Notes: generated by a model from the sequence alone, not told the origin. Numbered from the stretch's first letter, positions 32,650-44,938 are shown. The stretch is DNA of 64,000 nt from Lantana camara (GCA_037501455.1 CM074858.1:89068501-89132500); one strand, 5' to 3'. Made by a program: numbers and translations.

Positions 32650-33123
32650 ATTTCGGTGAGGGTTGCAATGTTTGAAGACGGCGGGGGATGAGACGGTTGG
32701 TTTTCTTGACAGAAGGAAGAAGGAGAGTTTTTTGAAATTTCTGAGGGTTTGAAGGTTAAACGTTTCTTTAAAAGTGTGTTCTATCTTCAAAAATGTTTTT
32801 TTCCAATTAATAAGACTTTTAAAGAATAAAGCGTATAACACACTTTGGTCTTTTCAAATCTGTTTTATTTCACCAAGTGTGGGGAGAGGCTTATGGAATG
32901 AGTTTAAGGGATGATCATGATTAGGGTTCATGTTCCTGACTGTGCATGCTTGTCATTACCTGAAATGAACAGAGGAATGGTTCCTTATCAAAAATCACAG
33001 TTATCTCTTGGACAAAATAGGAAAGAGAAACTGGAATATCAAAATAGATTAGTCTAAAATTAATGGGTTGCCTCCCATCAAGCGCCCTTGTTTAATGTCT
33101 TAGGCTAGACAGTGATTCTGTCA
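32650..33123 (-). other. Athila-like spacer between integrase and the downstream ORF
   Basis: About 470 bp with no gene. On the minus strand TGGGAGGCAACCC (about 33064-33077), preceded by GGGCGCTTGAT, is a phrase conserved in Athila-like elements just after pol. Confidence 0.6.
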
Positions 33124-33540
33124 TTATGAGGATAAAGGAATGGGGTTGTCCAAAGGGACTTCCTCCACTGTGTAATCTTTGAATCCTTCATAAAATGGTT
33201 TTAAGAGATGGCCATTAACCTTGAATGCTTTTCCTGTCTCTACACTCTTAATGGATACTGCACCATGAGGGAAAATATTAGTAACAACAAATGGTCCTAT
33301 CCATCTTGATCTCAGTTTTCCAGGAAAAAGTATCAATCGAGAATGGAACAATAGAACTTTCTGCCCAATTTGAAATATTTTTCTGGAAATCATTTTATCA
33401 TGAAAATTTTTAGTTCTTTCTTTATACAGTCTGGTACTTTCATAGGCTTCATTCCTTAGTTCTTCTAATTCTTGCAGTTGCAACTTCCTATGAGCTCCAG
33501 CTTCATCTATCTTCATGTTACACTGTCTTATTGCCCGCAA
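33124..33540 (-). pseudogene. Athila-like integrase C-terminus
   Basis: Frame-shifted continuation of integrase: [31 protein letters not shown], then [31 protein letters not shown], the usual gypsy integrase C-terminal fold. The shift lies at about 33530-33542, where a GC-rich run appears to have gained two bases. Confidence 0.8.
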
Positions 33541-33893
33541 GGGGCTTTATGTTCTATTTCCACAGGTAAATGACAAGCTTTCCCAAACACTAACCTGTAT
33601 GGAGATATGCCAATGGGTGTTTTATAGGCTGTTCTATAAGCCCATAATGCATCATCAAGCCTCAAACTCCAATCATTCCTATTAGGATTTACTGTTTTTT
33701 CCAAAATACTTTTTACTGCACGGTTTGAAACCTTAGCTTGTCCACTAGTTTGTGGGTGATATGCTGTTGATGTACGGTGTGTAACATTGTATTTCTTTAG
33801 CAGGGATGCTACAACTTTATTGCAGAAATGGGTTTCTCTATCACTGATAATTGCTCTTGGTGTCCCAAATCTGTTGAGAATATTTGATTTCAT
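33528..33893 (-). pseudogene. Athila-like integrase core, catalytic Glu changed
   Basis: Contains [20 protein letters not shown], with the second catalytic Asp, and [24 protein letters not shown], where the third catalytic residue (Glu in QAEVSN of relatives) is Lys. It goes on through [29 protein letters not shown]. The first Asp is in the upstream frame (GIDFMGPF). The frame is cut from the upstream part by a TAG at 33942-33944. GAG to AAG and TGG to TAG both fit G-to-A change on the coding strand. The integrase is dead. Confidence 0.82.
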
Positions 33894-33944
33894 AAAACCT
33901 ACAACAGTTTTAGCATCATAAGTACGTGTTGCTTTGGCTTCAAT

Positions 33945-35906
33945 CTATTTAGAAACATAATCAACTGCAAGTGGGATGTAAAAATTGCCAAAAGAATTAG
34001 GAAATGGCCCCATAAAATCTATACCCCATACATCAAATATTTCACAAATTAAAATAGGGGACATTGGCATTTGATTTCTTGAGCTTAAATTTCCTGTTCT
34101 TTGACAGTTTTCACATGCTTTGCAGAATACAAAAGCATCTCGAAACAGTGTTGGCCAATAAAGACCACATTCTAACACTTTTCTTGCAGTTCTTTTTGGT
34201 CCAAAGTGACCTCCACAGGCATGTAAATGAGAAAATTGTAAAACTGAATTAAATTCTTCATCATTTACACATCTCCTGATCACTTGATCTGCACAATATT
34301 TCCACAAATAAGGTTCATCCCATGCATAATGTTTAGCATCACTTTTGATTTTATCCTTCTCTGTTCTGGAAAATTTTTCTGGAAAGACATTAGATGCCAA
34401 ATAATTTACTATGTCTGCATACCAAGGGTGAGGTGTTAGGGATGACCTTGTTTTACCTTCAGTTACCAGGAACAATTGCTCATCTGGAAATTCTTCTTTA
34501 ATTGGTGGTGAGCTTTTACTTACCAAAAGTCTGCTTAGATGATCAGCTACAAAATTCTCTGATCCTCTTTTGTCCATGATTTCAATATCAAACTCTTGCA
34601 TCAACAGTATCCAACGTATCAATCTTGGTTTTGCTTTCTTTTTCTTCAATAGGTACTTCAAAGCTGTGTGATCAGAATAAATAATCACTTTAGTACCTAG
34701 AAGGTATGCACGAAATTTATCTAAAGCAAACACAATTGCTAAAAGTTCTTTCTCAGTTGTGGTATAATTGATTTGAGCTGCATCCAACATTCTTGATGCA
34801 TAATAAATCACATGTGGTGATTTATTTATCTTCTGTCCCAACACAGCTCCTATTGCATAATCACTGGCATCACACATTAGTTCAAAGGGATGATTCCAGT
34901 TAGGTGCTTGAATTATGGGTGCTGATGTCAGTTTCACCTTTAGCAAATCAAATGCCTCCTTGCAAGCTTTGTCAAACTGAAACTCTACCTCCTTTTGCAA
35001 TAATTTACACAACGGTTGGGTTATTTTTGAGAAATCTTTTATGAACCTTCTGTAAAAACCTGCATGTCCAAGAAAAGAACAAATCTCCCTCACAGTCGAG
35101 GGGTAAGGTAGGGATTCAATAACATCTATTTTTGATTTATCAACTTCAATAGCTCTGACCGATACTATATGGCCTAAAATTAAACCTTGATCAACCATAA
35201 AATGGCATTTTTCATAGTTTAAAATAAGGTTATTTTCCAAACACTTCTCTAAAACTTTTGCCAAATTCTTCAGGCATTCATCAAAAGAATTACCATATAC
35301 AGTGAAATCATCCATGAAAACCTCTATTACATCTTCAACATATTCAGATAAGATGCTTACCATACACCTTTGAAAAGTGGCTGGTGCATTACACAGTCCA
35401 AAAGGCATGCGTCTGAATGCAAATGTTCCAAAAGGACATGTGAATGTGGTCTTTTCTTGATCTTCTGGTGCTACTGGAATTTGATAAAATCCAGAGTATC
35501 CATCAAGACAGCAGTAGTGTGTTTTTCCTGCAAGTCTCTCTAACATTTGATCAATAAATGCCAAGGGAAAATGATCCTTTTTGGTGGCTGAATTCAATTT
35601 TCTGTAATCCATGCACACACGCCAACCATTTTGTACTCTAGTTGGAATCAATTCACCTGTTGCATTTTCAATTACAGTTATACCTGTCTTTTTAGGAACC
35701 ACCTGCACTGGACTTACCCACACACTGTCTGAAATAGGATAGATCACACCAGCATCTAAGAGCTTCAAGACTTCTTTCTTTACTACTTCCATCATTGGGG
35801 GATTTAGTCTTCTTTGGGCTTGTCTGACTGGTTTGCAATCCTTTTCTAAAATTATTTTATGCATGCAAGTGATGGACTCAAACCTTTTATATCTGCAATT
35901 GTCCAT
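33945..35906 (-). pseudogene. Athila-like reverse transcriptase, RNase H and integrase N-terminus
   Basis: Domains in order: RT ([77 protein letters not shown], catalytic [10 protein letters not shown]), RNase H ([52 protein letters not shown]) and the integrase zinc finger ([19 protein letters not shown]). It ends at [10 protein letters not shown]...DYVSK. RT and RNase H keep their catalytic acids. A frameshift of about one base near 35865-35875 separates it from gag-protease. The stop after DYVSK replaces a Trp codon found in relatives. Confidence 0.88.
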
Positions 35907-37836
35907 CGCAAAGTAGTCTTGAATTCTCTCAAAACTCTTATCAATTTGTCCTCTTCTAGTTTATATAACTTGTTAGAGATGATCACTGGTAAGGTTTCAC
36001 CGCTGCCCAAATATACATACTTCAGATGCGATGGCAAAGGTTTGAGTTCTAATTTTGGAGCCTGCACAACAGAAGGAAGCATTTTAGTATAAGAAGCAGT
36101 TAATTTATTACAAGTCATGTTCAATTCCACAGATTCCACAGATTCCAGTACATAGACAACATCACTGATATCTTCTTTCACTTCATATTTAGCCTCCAAT
36201 TCTTTCAGTTGATTAATATAAATGCTATCCTCTAAGGCTAAATAAAGTTCATCATAAAAATCTAGCTTCGCAGTAGCTTGTACAAAGTTATCAATGATGT
36301 CTATAGAAGAAACATTTGAAATATTTTCAGATGGAAATTTCATGGCTTCATAAACATTAAATTTAATTAAATCTCCATCAAATTCCAGTGTTAACGTCAC
36401 ATTATAGACATCAATCTTTGCTTTTGCTTTACTAAAAAATGGTCTTCCAAGCAGTAAATCTGAAGATTTGGATATTTTGTCATGTTCCATGTTGACCACA
36501 AAGAAATCTGCAGGAAATACTAAATTATTAATCTGTACAAGCACATCTTCCAACACACCTTCAGGGTGTACTATTGATCTATCCGCTAACTGTATGACAA
36601 CTCCAGTTCCTTTTAAAGGACCTATATTCAATGAAGAATAAACTGATAAAGGCATAACATTTATTGATGCACCAAGATCACACATAGCATGATTTATGCC
36701 TAAGTTTCCTATTCTACACGGAATAGTAAACATACCTTGGTCCTTACATTTAGGTGGGAGTTTCCTCTGAAGTACAGCTGACACATTTTCACCCATGCTA
36801 ATTTTCTCATTTCCTAGCAGTTTCTTTTTATTTGTACAAAGATCTTTAAGAAATTTAGCATACCTTGGTATTTGCTTTATGGCATCAAGGAGGGGAATAT
36901 TCAACTCAACCTTTCTAAATGTGTCCAGAATTTCTTTTTCTTCCTTGGCCCTTTTTGTTGATGTCAACCTTTGAGGAAATGGTGGTGGGATCACCATAGG
37001 TTCAGGAAGTGCAGTAGGTTCCGCTTCTTGTTCTGTTTCTAAGCCATGATCATGGCTTACACCTTTGCCTACTGAATCTACATCAATATCAAAATCTGCT
37101 CTGTTTTGCTCTGTTTTTTCATTACTTTGTCCTGCTTTCTGCTTCCTTACAGGCAATTCGAGCTCTTTTCCACTCCTCAAGGTAATAGCACTAGCATTTT
37201 GCCTTGGATCAATCGTTTGTGATGGCAATTTTCCTTTGTTTTCAAGCTTGCTGACTGAAGTTGCTAGCTGTCCCAATTGATTTTCCAAATTTTGAACAGT
37301 GGACTGGAACTGCTGCATACTTGCCCTCGTTTCCTGCTGAAATTGTTGATTGTTAGTCATAAAAGCTTTAAACATATCTTCTAAAGAAGTACCTGCACCA
37401 GATGTAGAAGGCTGCTGAAATTGATTGGAAGTTGAGGGATGAAAATTCTGGTGTGGCTGGAAGTTTTGAGGTGGTCTTTGTATGGGTGGCCTTAGCTGAA
37501 AATTTTGTGGTCCTTGAAACAATTGAGGCCTTGGTGCATAGCTGAAATTAGGATGATCCTTCCATCCCGGATTATATGTATTTGAATGCGGATCATACTT
37601 TCGTTGTTGGAAGCCTCCTCCCATTGCACTCACATTTTCAGTTCCATCCACTTGGAGTGTTGGACATAAATCTGTGTGGTGATCAGGACTTGTACAAATT
37701 CCACAAACCAAAGATGGTGTTCAGTTTGCTACAGCCAAATTCTGCACCAAAGTTGTTAGTTTATTTAATTGAGTTTCAATTAAAGCAGAGTTTACCTCAT
37801 TCACTTTCCTTGTGACATTTTGCTGATTTCCAAACT
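35852..37836 (-). pseudogene. Athila-like gag and protease, N-terminus missing
   Basis: The open part runs to 37711; in frame upstream it continues through one stop (VAN-stop-TPSLVCGIC) up to the junction at 37836. Gag has a CX2C-type cluster (CGICTSPDHHTDLC), then NTYNPGWKDHPNFSYAP and Gln/Pro/Asn-rich text (FQLRPPIQRPPQNFQ). Then come ASAITLRSGKEL and FTIPCRIGN, the protease motif CDLGASINVMP, and LLGRPFFSKAKAKIDV. Gag starts abruptly at FGNQQNVTRK because the second gypsy LTR was inserted here. The capsid N-terminal part should lie beyond the window. Confidence 0.82.
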
Positions 37837-40800
37837 TGTGACACCCCGCTCGCTCACACGTACAGGTACGCGTCACGTGTGAGTTTATTTTTCGTAATCT
37901 ATATGATTCTTTATTTAATTTGTGACCTTATGTGAATTATGTTACCTTATTTTAATTTCCTATGTGAACAACTTGAATTATTTGATAAGGACTTGCCCTA
38001 TTTGAAAATATAATGTGAATACATGCAATTTGTGAAATTTACGATTTAAGAATTGGAATCCCGAGCATGCCAACTTTATGAATTACATAAATTATATGAT
38101 TTTAGGACTTAATTGCATGATTTCAATTTGTTTTGGACTTTATTGATTTTAGTTGGGACTCAGTTGCACTTTATTTGAATTTTTGGGCCTTTTTGCAAAT
38201 TGGCCACTCTTGAGTCATTAATTCATATCTTGAGCTAGGGAACTCGGATTCAAGTTCCGTCACCTCCATTGGACTCGATTCAACGATTTGGATCCAATGG
38301 GACAAGCCTCATAACTTTTTGACTTCATTTCGACCCCCGACGATGCAGATTTCATCGTACTTACCTAGAACGCACCTAAAACCTATATTTGACCCTAGAC
38401 TCACTTTTGTACCTTCTCTTTGACCAAGAATTCAGCCATAACTCTCTCTCCCTCTCATTTTTTGGGCTGAAAACCGTGCCCCCTCAAGAAGAAAGAAGAA
38501 AGGAGAAGCCATGGAAGGAAACCTCCATTTTTGCCCCTTTCAAGCTCAAAAACTAGCTTTTCTTGCTCCAATCTTTTAAGGTAAGAGTGGATTTGTTATC
38601 TCCTTGTTCTTGTTCTTCTTTTACCCTACATGAATCATATTCTATGCTAGAGATTCCATGGTTTTGGCTTGAATGATGAATAGTAAGGGTTTGTTAGAGA
38701 TTTGAAGAACTTGATCATTTCTTGCTTTCTTGGAGTTTTATGACTTATTTGATGATCTATGGAGTTTATTTGTTACATATCTATGAACTTAATACATGTT
38801 AATTGATTAGAGTATGATTCACCATTGATGCACTTAGAGGTTTTGCAAGAAAATGGATAAAACATTTGCATCTCTTGATTCCCTTGCTTTGCCGGTTAAT
38901 TTCATGAAACTCGGGTTGGTATTTGCTCATTTGTCTTGCATATATTTGTATTATATTTGAATCATTCCATGTCTTGTTGTTGTTACTTTGGTTTAGGATG
39001 GGTTTTCATGGATTTTTGGAAGCTTTTTCTCGTTTTTTTAGCCTCTGACCAATCCACCGGGGTGGATTTGAGGCAGAGAGCTGTCTGCCCTAAATCCATG
39101 GGGGTGGATTTCCCCTTTGGAAAAAATCCACCGGGGTGGATTTAGGGCAGTGGCTCATGCTTGCTCCGAACTTTGTTTTCTTGTTTTCTTCGCTTGTTTG
39201 CTTCTCTCCCACCCCTAATATGATCCCTAAGCTTTACTAACATGAATTATTATGTGTTAATTTGCTTGTTTTGGAATTTTGAATTTATTTGATATGATTT
39301 GAACGAGTTATGATTTATTATGTCTTAAGTGATACGTGTAATTCTTTCTTGAATCATTTATCTCCCTTATGCATTTTAAACTCATGAACACTTATATTAT
39401 GCTATAATATGACACATTTTGAGTCTATTTCATATGGTATGAGTTTAATTCTTGAATTCCTTATGTGATCTCTCGTTATTTGCTCTGATATGCCTAAGTA
39501 TGAATCCATCTGATATGCATTGCATCCATTTACATTCGTATGAGTCGCCGTGCGTCTAAGTGGTTCTTGATCGAGTCTAAGTCATGAGTTTATGTTTGTA
39601 TATCTCAGATTTGAGTTCGGGAGGTGTTGGTTCCGCCATTTAGCCTCTTCTTGGCCGTCAACGCTCATCCGTGAGCACTTTTGGTAAAAGGTGAGGCTTA
39701 GGTTTGTTTCTTTTTAGTTAATACGACCTACAACCCTACGTGCTCATTTTAAAGCCAGTATGTGACTATACTATTATATTTATATAATAGATACGTGTTT
39801 ATAAGATACGTTTATGATCTTTTCATAAGATTAAATGTTTTGGACTATAAGTATGAGCATATGTGAGCTTAAAAATGATTTGCAACAAGGCTATGCTCCA
39901 AACCGTGTGTCTTCGTGCAAGCTTTGCTCTTCTTCAACTTGATATGTTTTCGGATGACACGGAGAGGTACGTTAAAAGCATAGGCCGAGTTACACGGTAA
40001 GGTATGTTAAGGTATGTAAGTTTGTTACATTCTAATTATGTTAAGTTGCGAGTTTTGGTATGTTAAGTCTTGTTCAGATTTGCCGGGCCCAGGGAATTGT
40101 GGGTAAGGACGCTCGGGACGGCAAGGGCCGTCGGGTTAAGCCTGTGTACGATTCCCATTTGAAGTACTAACGCACGACTCTTGGAGGTTGAGGAGGCGTG
40201 GTGCTTCAAGCCCAATGTGGGTTAGCTACCCCTTGTGCATTGGTAAGAGTAGTGAGGGTTTACTCCCCGAACTACATGTTGTTGGGGTTGGATTGGTTTA
40301 TGATTTGTGTTTTCTATTTTAATACGTATGTTAATAATTTGGGGAGTTAGAGTAAGACCCGTACTCGCCGGGTATAAGAATTCGTTAAGATATGTTGATT
40401 ATGAAACGGGATAGGACCTTTCTTGTAAGCTATGTCCGATTATGGTATGAATATGTATAAGTTTGATTCGAAAATGGTTTTTGGTAGGCAAAATCCTATC
40501 CCGGTTCATAGTCTTTTATTTAATACGTGCTTTGCTCTATATGTATACGTGTGTGGGTGTGCGTTAGCCCCCTCACTCAGTCGGTGGACTGACCCTCTCC
40601 TTTCAATTTTTCAGTTTGCAGGTTGGTTCGTGCTAGGCGGAGTCGTGAGTCGGTCGGGTTCTAGTCTCCTAGTTCAAGTTGCATTCCATTAGCTTTCGGT
40701 CACATTTGTATATGTTTTAGATTTGTTAATCCAATTATATATGCATCTCTGGGATTTGATTTATGTATGCTCTTTGAATTATATTTATATATTTTCGGGA

Positions 40801-41037
40801 CAGGCTCCTAGGGCTAGATGAACTCGTTTTTGTGGATTTATCTTCTTGGATTTTGATGTATGCTTTCGCTTTCTTAATATTATGCACGCTCTGGTATTGT
40901 CTTAGCTCCGCCTGGCTTAGCGAGTGTGTGTAGGTTCCCGTTCGCTTAGTCTTGGGCTCATGTATGGATTTTTATTTCATATGTGGGTTCGGGGCTAGGT
41001 GCGGGGGATGTGGTGGCTCGGCGCTCCGGGCGCTACA
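37837..41037 (+). mobile_element. 5' LTR, 3,201 bp
   Basis: Runs from TGTGACACCCCGC to GGGCGCTACA, followed by a priming site, so both boundaries are firm. No gene is inside; the open frames are short. It contains the palindrome cluster at 39051-39142. Confidence 0.9.
39051..39142 (+). repeat. three 18-bp palindromes in the long LTR
   Basis: AATCCACCGGGGTGGATT occurs at 39051-39068 and 39125-39142. A one-off version, AATCCATGGGGGTGGATT, is at 39093-39110; its distance to the last copy is 32 bp. AGGGCAG or its complement lies next to two of them. Confidence 0.9.
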
Positions 41038-41045
41038 TCTTAAAG

Positions 41046-41058
41046 TGGTATCAGAGCC
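41046..41058 (+). promoter_or_regulatory. primer-binding site for initiator-Met tRNA
   Basis: TGGTATCAGAGCC begins eight bases after the LTR end at 41037. It matches the complement of the 3' end of plant initiator-Met tRNA. Confidence 0.92.
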
Positions 41059-41351
41059 CCGGTTGCAAAACCGGAGTTCTAGTGTCGTGATTGTGTCAAG
41101 TATAGGTCGCACGGCTTAGGAACAACGTGCTAATGTGTGCATTGCGTTAAGATATGTGACTTTCTTGAATTATGTGTCTTAAATTTTTTTTACTTTCTTT
41201 TCATTAATTGTTGTTGTTGCATACTTTATGTGCACTAATTGTTCCATTTACATGCCATAATCACTCACTAACCGCATGCATCGTACTTTAGTCTCCTTTG
41301 TGCATCATAGGTTAATATTTTACAATGATTAACCACTCATCTCAATGACTA

Positions 41352-42120
41352 TGGCCCCTAAGCTAAAATTTGGATCAAGTAGAGATGAAAGCTCTTCACG
41401 ACCGTCGAATCGTCGTACCGATAATCAATCCTCCAAGATGAAGGGTAAAATGGCTCGATTGTTGGAAGAGATATTATATTCTTGTCGGGTGCGTCGTTTC
41501 TCGAAGAACAAATTCCGCTCACCCGTGGCGGAGGATCCAACCATAGTTATATAAACTGTTGGAGAAGGTTGGGCAGGTGTACTAGATGCGGTTCCTCCGA
41601 ACACAAGGTCAATGTATGCCCTCGTATCTACCAAAGGAGACCGAACGAATCCGAAAGAGTGGCTCAATTTATAGATGGAATTAGGGAAGATCTTCGGGAA
41701 TTAAAAATAAAAATTGGGATAGAGTCTAAAGCTTAGATTGTAAGTACCCGAGAAGCTTTTCGAGTTGAATCCAAGAAACTAAAAGAAAAGAGCCGAGTAG
41801 GAAGGATGTGATTGGGAAGTAGCTCGGGATCGGGATTAAAAAGGGACCTAGAGGACTCTCAAGTGGGATCGAAAGGAAAGAAGAAAGCGAAGGAATCCTC
41901 ATCTGTGGAGCAACCGTCGCGTGTTCATTGTAGAAGAAATTCTCATACTTATGAGAATTGTTGGAAGAGGTTGGGGCAATGCTACAGATGTGGATCGCTG
42001 AAACACAAGTTGGAAGAATATGAACGACAAAGACCAAAGAGACTCCCGGGAGGTAATTGCATCCATTGCACGAGCATCCATCCCACATTGTATTTTACAC
42101 TTACTTGGAACGTGTGTTAC
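41352..42120 (+). pseudogene. degraded gag-like region with two zinc-knuckle blocks
   Basis: Begins near MAPKLKFGSSRDESSSRPSNRR. In shifting frames it gives NCWRRLGRCTRCGSSEHKVNVC (about 41550-41625) and then SHTYENCWKRLGQCYRCGSLKHKLEEYE (about 41935-42025). The first has a full C-X2-C-X4-H-X4-C knuckle; the second lacks the last Cys. The two blocks resemble each other at DNA level (TGTTGGA(G/A)(A/G)AGGTTGGG), so part of gag looks duplicated. They also resemble the second knuckle of the Tekay-like gag at 50345-51403 (GQCFACGSPEHQ). Frames are broken and no capsid fold is recognised. Confidence 0.5.
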
Positions 42121-42685
42121 ATATTGCTATTTCTTGTTGTTTTCTTGCCTGAGTTGGTGATAACGTGATGCATAGCATATGCAAATCTAACCCGACATGC
42201 ATGAGTTTAATGTTTTCATGATAGCTTATAATTGAGAGAAGTCCCCCTTCGTGAGGGTGAAAACCGGGGTAAGAAGAAAGTGGTGATTTTAAAGATCCGG
42301 TTGAAGTTATATCAAGAAGTTGAGGGCTTAATCAAAGGGAGAAGATCGGTACACATGAACCTCCTCCTTATCTACTTGATGTAGCGGTTTGGATTTCGAG
42401 AGGGAAGGCCTTTTCCAACGATGAATAATCAAGAAAGTATCGAAATAGGAAGTGGAACCGGGAATAAGTATTTAAACCCAATTCCTAGGAGGGAAACGAA
42501 TGACTCTCGATTCTAGAAGAACTTTAATCCGATTCCACAGGATTGCCTAACCCAAGAAAAGAGAAAGGGAAAGATCTTAGAAATGCTTTAATTCGAGATC
42601 AACATCAATGATGGTTCTTCAAGAGGACCCAAGGTAAAATAGGTTCTTAAGGGGATGGGTAACGAAGATCGGCAGAGAAGGTTCG
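42121..42685 (+). other. internal remnant of the gypsy-type element, no gene seen
   Basis: Follows the gag-like blocks up to the array junction. No domain could be recognised in any frame. GTTCG at 42681-42685 is the probable target duplication of the array. Confidence 0.5.
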
Positions 42686-43553
42686 TGTAACGCCCCCACC
42701 CGTACCAGAACAAGAGGAGAGCGGCGTCTCAACCCCCGCACTGAAGCACCTCTCAAGTAATGGTGTGAGCCATCACTCAAGAATTACTCCAGCGAACGGC
42801 TGTCTATCAGAACTATACATGTACAACGATGTGGCTATGCAACGGAAAATCAGAGTATTTTAAAACTTTTCAAAACATGTGCGTGATGGCATGTAACAAG
42901 CAAGAACATATTGATCGTGTAAGAGAGACTCGGCATATCAGAACATATAACAGATTCACATATAAGTACCGATACAGGAGAGTTCAAAATATCGGTAACA
43001 GAGTAGCAGAAAGAGTATAACGAAGATACTCAAGTATTCAGAAACATATACAGAAACATAAAGTGATGCAACCATAAAACATATGCAGGACACAAAAGAG
43101 GAAGTAATACTAAGTCCTGACTGAAACAAAAATGACAATCTAGAGCTTCAAGATACCTCTAGACTGCGGCTGCAAGACCTGAAACCACGAGGCAAGAAAA
43201 CGGGAGAGGTATTAGTCAAAAGGACTAAGCGGGGGAATACTTTAAAGAAAGTACTGAATTAAAGAACTTGAAGTAAAGTTCGAAACTGTTAAATGCGATG
43301 CTTTAAAGAAGAACTTGAAACAAGTTCGATTGATAAAACTCTTTGAATGCGATGCTGTAAAAGAATACACGTTATAAAACATTTTCATGAATGCTATCAC
43401 ACGCGCACACATATGCTGTTGATGGTTCATAATTCTTTCATAAAATGGGATAAGGGTAAAGTGAACTTTTCCAGATATGAACCATCCTTTATGAAACAGA
43501 ATTTTGCCCGCAAGCTAGGCTCCTCCATCCTTACTCCAGAAAAACATGATTCG

Positions 43554-43713
43554 GTAGAGCATCGGACCAGGATCAACGATAATTCCACGTTTAGTAGAGT
43601 ATCGGACCAAGATCAACAATAACCCCACATAAAGTAGAGCATTGGACCAAGGTCAACAACAACTCCGCACATAGTAGACTATCGGGCCAAGGTCAACAAC
43701 GACTCTTACCAAC
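43554..43713. repeat. 40-bp tandem repeat, four copies
   Basis: Units start with GTAGAG or GTAGAC at 43554, 43594, 43634 and 43674, exactly 40 bp apart. Each contains ATCGGACCAAGGTCAACAA or a variant. Equivalent copies are at 53958-54117 in LTR-B. Confidence 0.92.
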
Positions 43714-44857
43714 ACATACAAACATGCACCATCCTCCACCGGTTGTCACTTCGGGTAGCTAGCCCTAGGCGACCTGTAAACATGTAATGGGAGCAGATTT
43801 GCTGTCCGTTCCCAGACAAATTGTCCTGACTTAACAAACCTCCTGTTAAAAGTCGGTGTCAATAGTCTAAGTGTGGCGGCCCGTATTGGTGATGTCGTTA
43901 GCGCTCACCTCCCGAGCATCACCTCCACACATAACCGCCGGGCCCAAACTGTAAACTGTATGCTTGCATTTAAGATTAGCAGTGACCAGAGTATCACTCC
44001 AGTATGCTAACTATAACATGTGAAACTGTAACTCTAACATATGATGCTGTCTGTAAAACATATGATTCTGTCTGAAAACATGTGATTCTGTCTGTAAACT
44101 GTACTTTGAAAACATATGCAAACATGTAACTGTCTTTGAACAAGAATGCAGAACTTTGGAAAACATGTACTGTTGATCAAGGTATACTATTAAAGTATGA
44201 ATGATCCTTTCAAGAGAATGTCCCGATAAAAGGGATAGTTCAAAACAAGGTTTAGCTTTAAATTTCAAAACATATGATACGATAGTATAATCGTGGTTCC
44301 AGTTGGAAAACATTTATAACTTCACCTCACCTAATAGTAACAAAAGGTATGTAGACAGATTATGCGGTGCCCTGGGGATCCCAGTGCTCAACTTTAACTC
44401 CTGTAGGTGGCGTACTAGAGTGAGCTTAACAACTAAGACCCACTACTAACCAAGATGCATATGAAATGCAAGAAACAAATGAACAAGGAACATGTAACAC
44501 AAGAGAGTAATACCATTTAAGGTATCCAAGAAAGGTAACACACAAAGGAATACGTTAAAGTGAGTTACTCTTAACGTTAGACTATGATCTTACTATAACC
44601 GAGTAAGCTTTAGTCAAATTATGAATCCTATCGCAAACCTTAGGTTAAGAAACAAGTCCACGAAAGAAAACACATTTTTGAAAACACATTTTAGACCCTG
44701 GATATGGAAACCCTAGGTGCAAATGTCTATAGAGAAAGCACAAGTTTTAATTCATTTTTACCATTCAAAAGAACTATTTAAAAGTACTATTCCAAATTAC
44801 TATTCACAGGTTACTATTCACATGTCGGGTCAAAGGGTCGGGTCAAACCCTTACTAT

Positions 44858-44938
44858 ACACACACCCACACACACACGGTACACACACACACCATGCACG
44901 AACACACACACACACGGCATGCACACACACACACACCC
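44858..44938. repeat. interrupted CA microsatellite in LTR-A
   Basis: Four CA runs are separated by CGGTA, CATGCACGAA and CGGCATG. Two of the breaks contain GCATGC or CATGCA palindromes. The same tract is at about 55261-55341 in LTR-B. Confidence 0.95.

Larger units (their letters stand above)
19775..37836 (-). mobile_element. Athila-like gypsy element, truncated in gag
   Basis: On the minus strand the order is gag-protease, RT-RNase H-integrase, a downstream ORF, then a 3' LTR. The gag text (NTYNPGWKDHPNFSYAP) and the conserved TGGGAGGCAACCC block at about 33064-33077 are typical of Athila-like elements. The left end abuts CCGTA (19770-19774), its probable target duplication in the long LTR. 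The right end is not the natural end: a second gypsy LTR begins inside gag at 37837, so the 5' LTR, the priming site and the gag N-terminus should lie outside the window. The 3' LTR contains the complete copia element. Confidence 0.8.
37837..42685 (+). mobile_element. long-LTR gypsy-type element, 5' LTR and short internal part
   Basis: A complete 5' LTR (37837-41037), a priming site and about 1.6 kb of internal sequence, cut at 42685 by the Tekay-like array. It was inserted in the Athila-like gag; the probable duplication is AAACT (37832-37836), to be matched outside the window. It is the same family as 15156-19774. No pol is visible, so either the rest lies to the right of the array or the element is non-autonomous. 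Confidence 0.8.

Noticed and set aside
43554..43713. Regular 40-bp repeats as a CRISPR array
   Set aside because: Units are contiguous diverged tandem repeats without unique spacers, and they lie inside a plant LTR.
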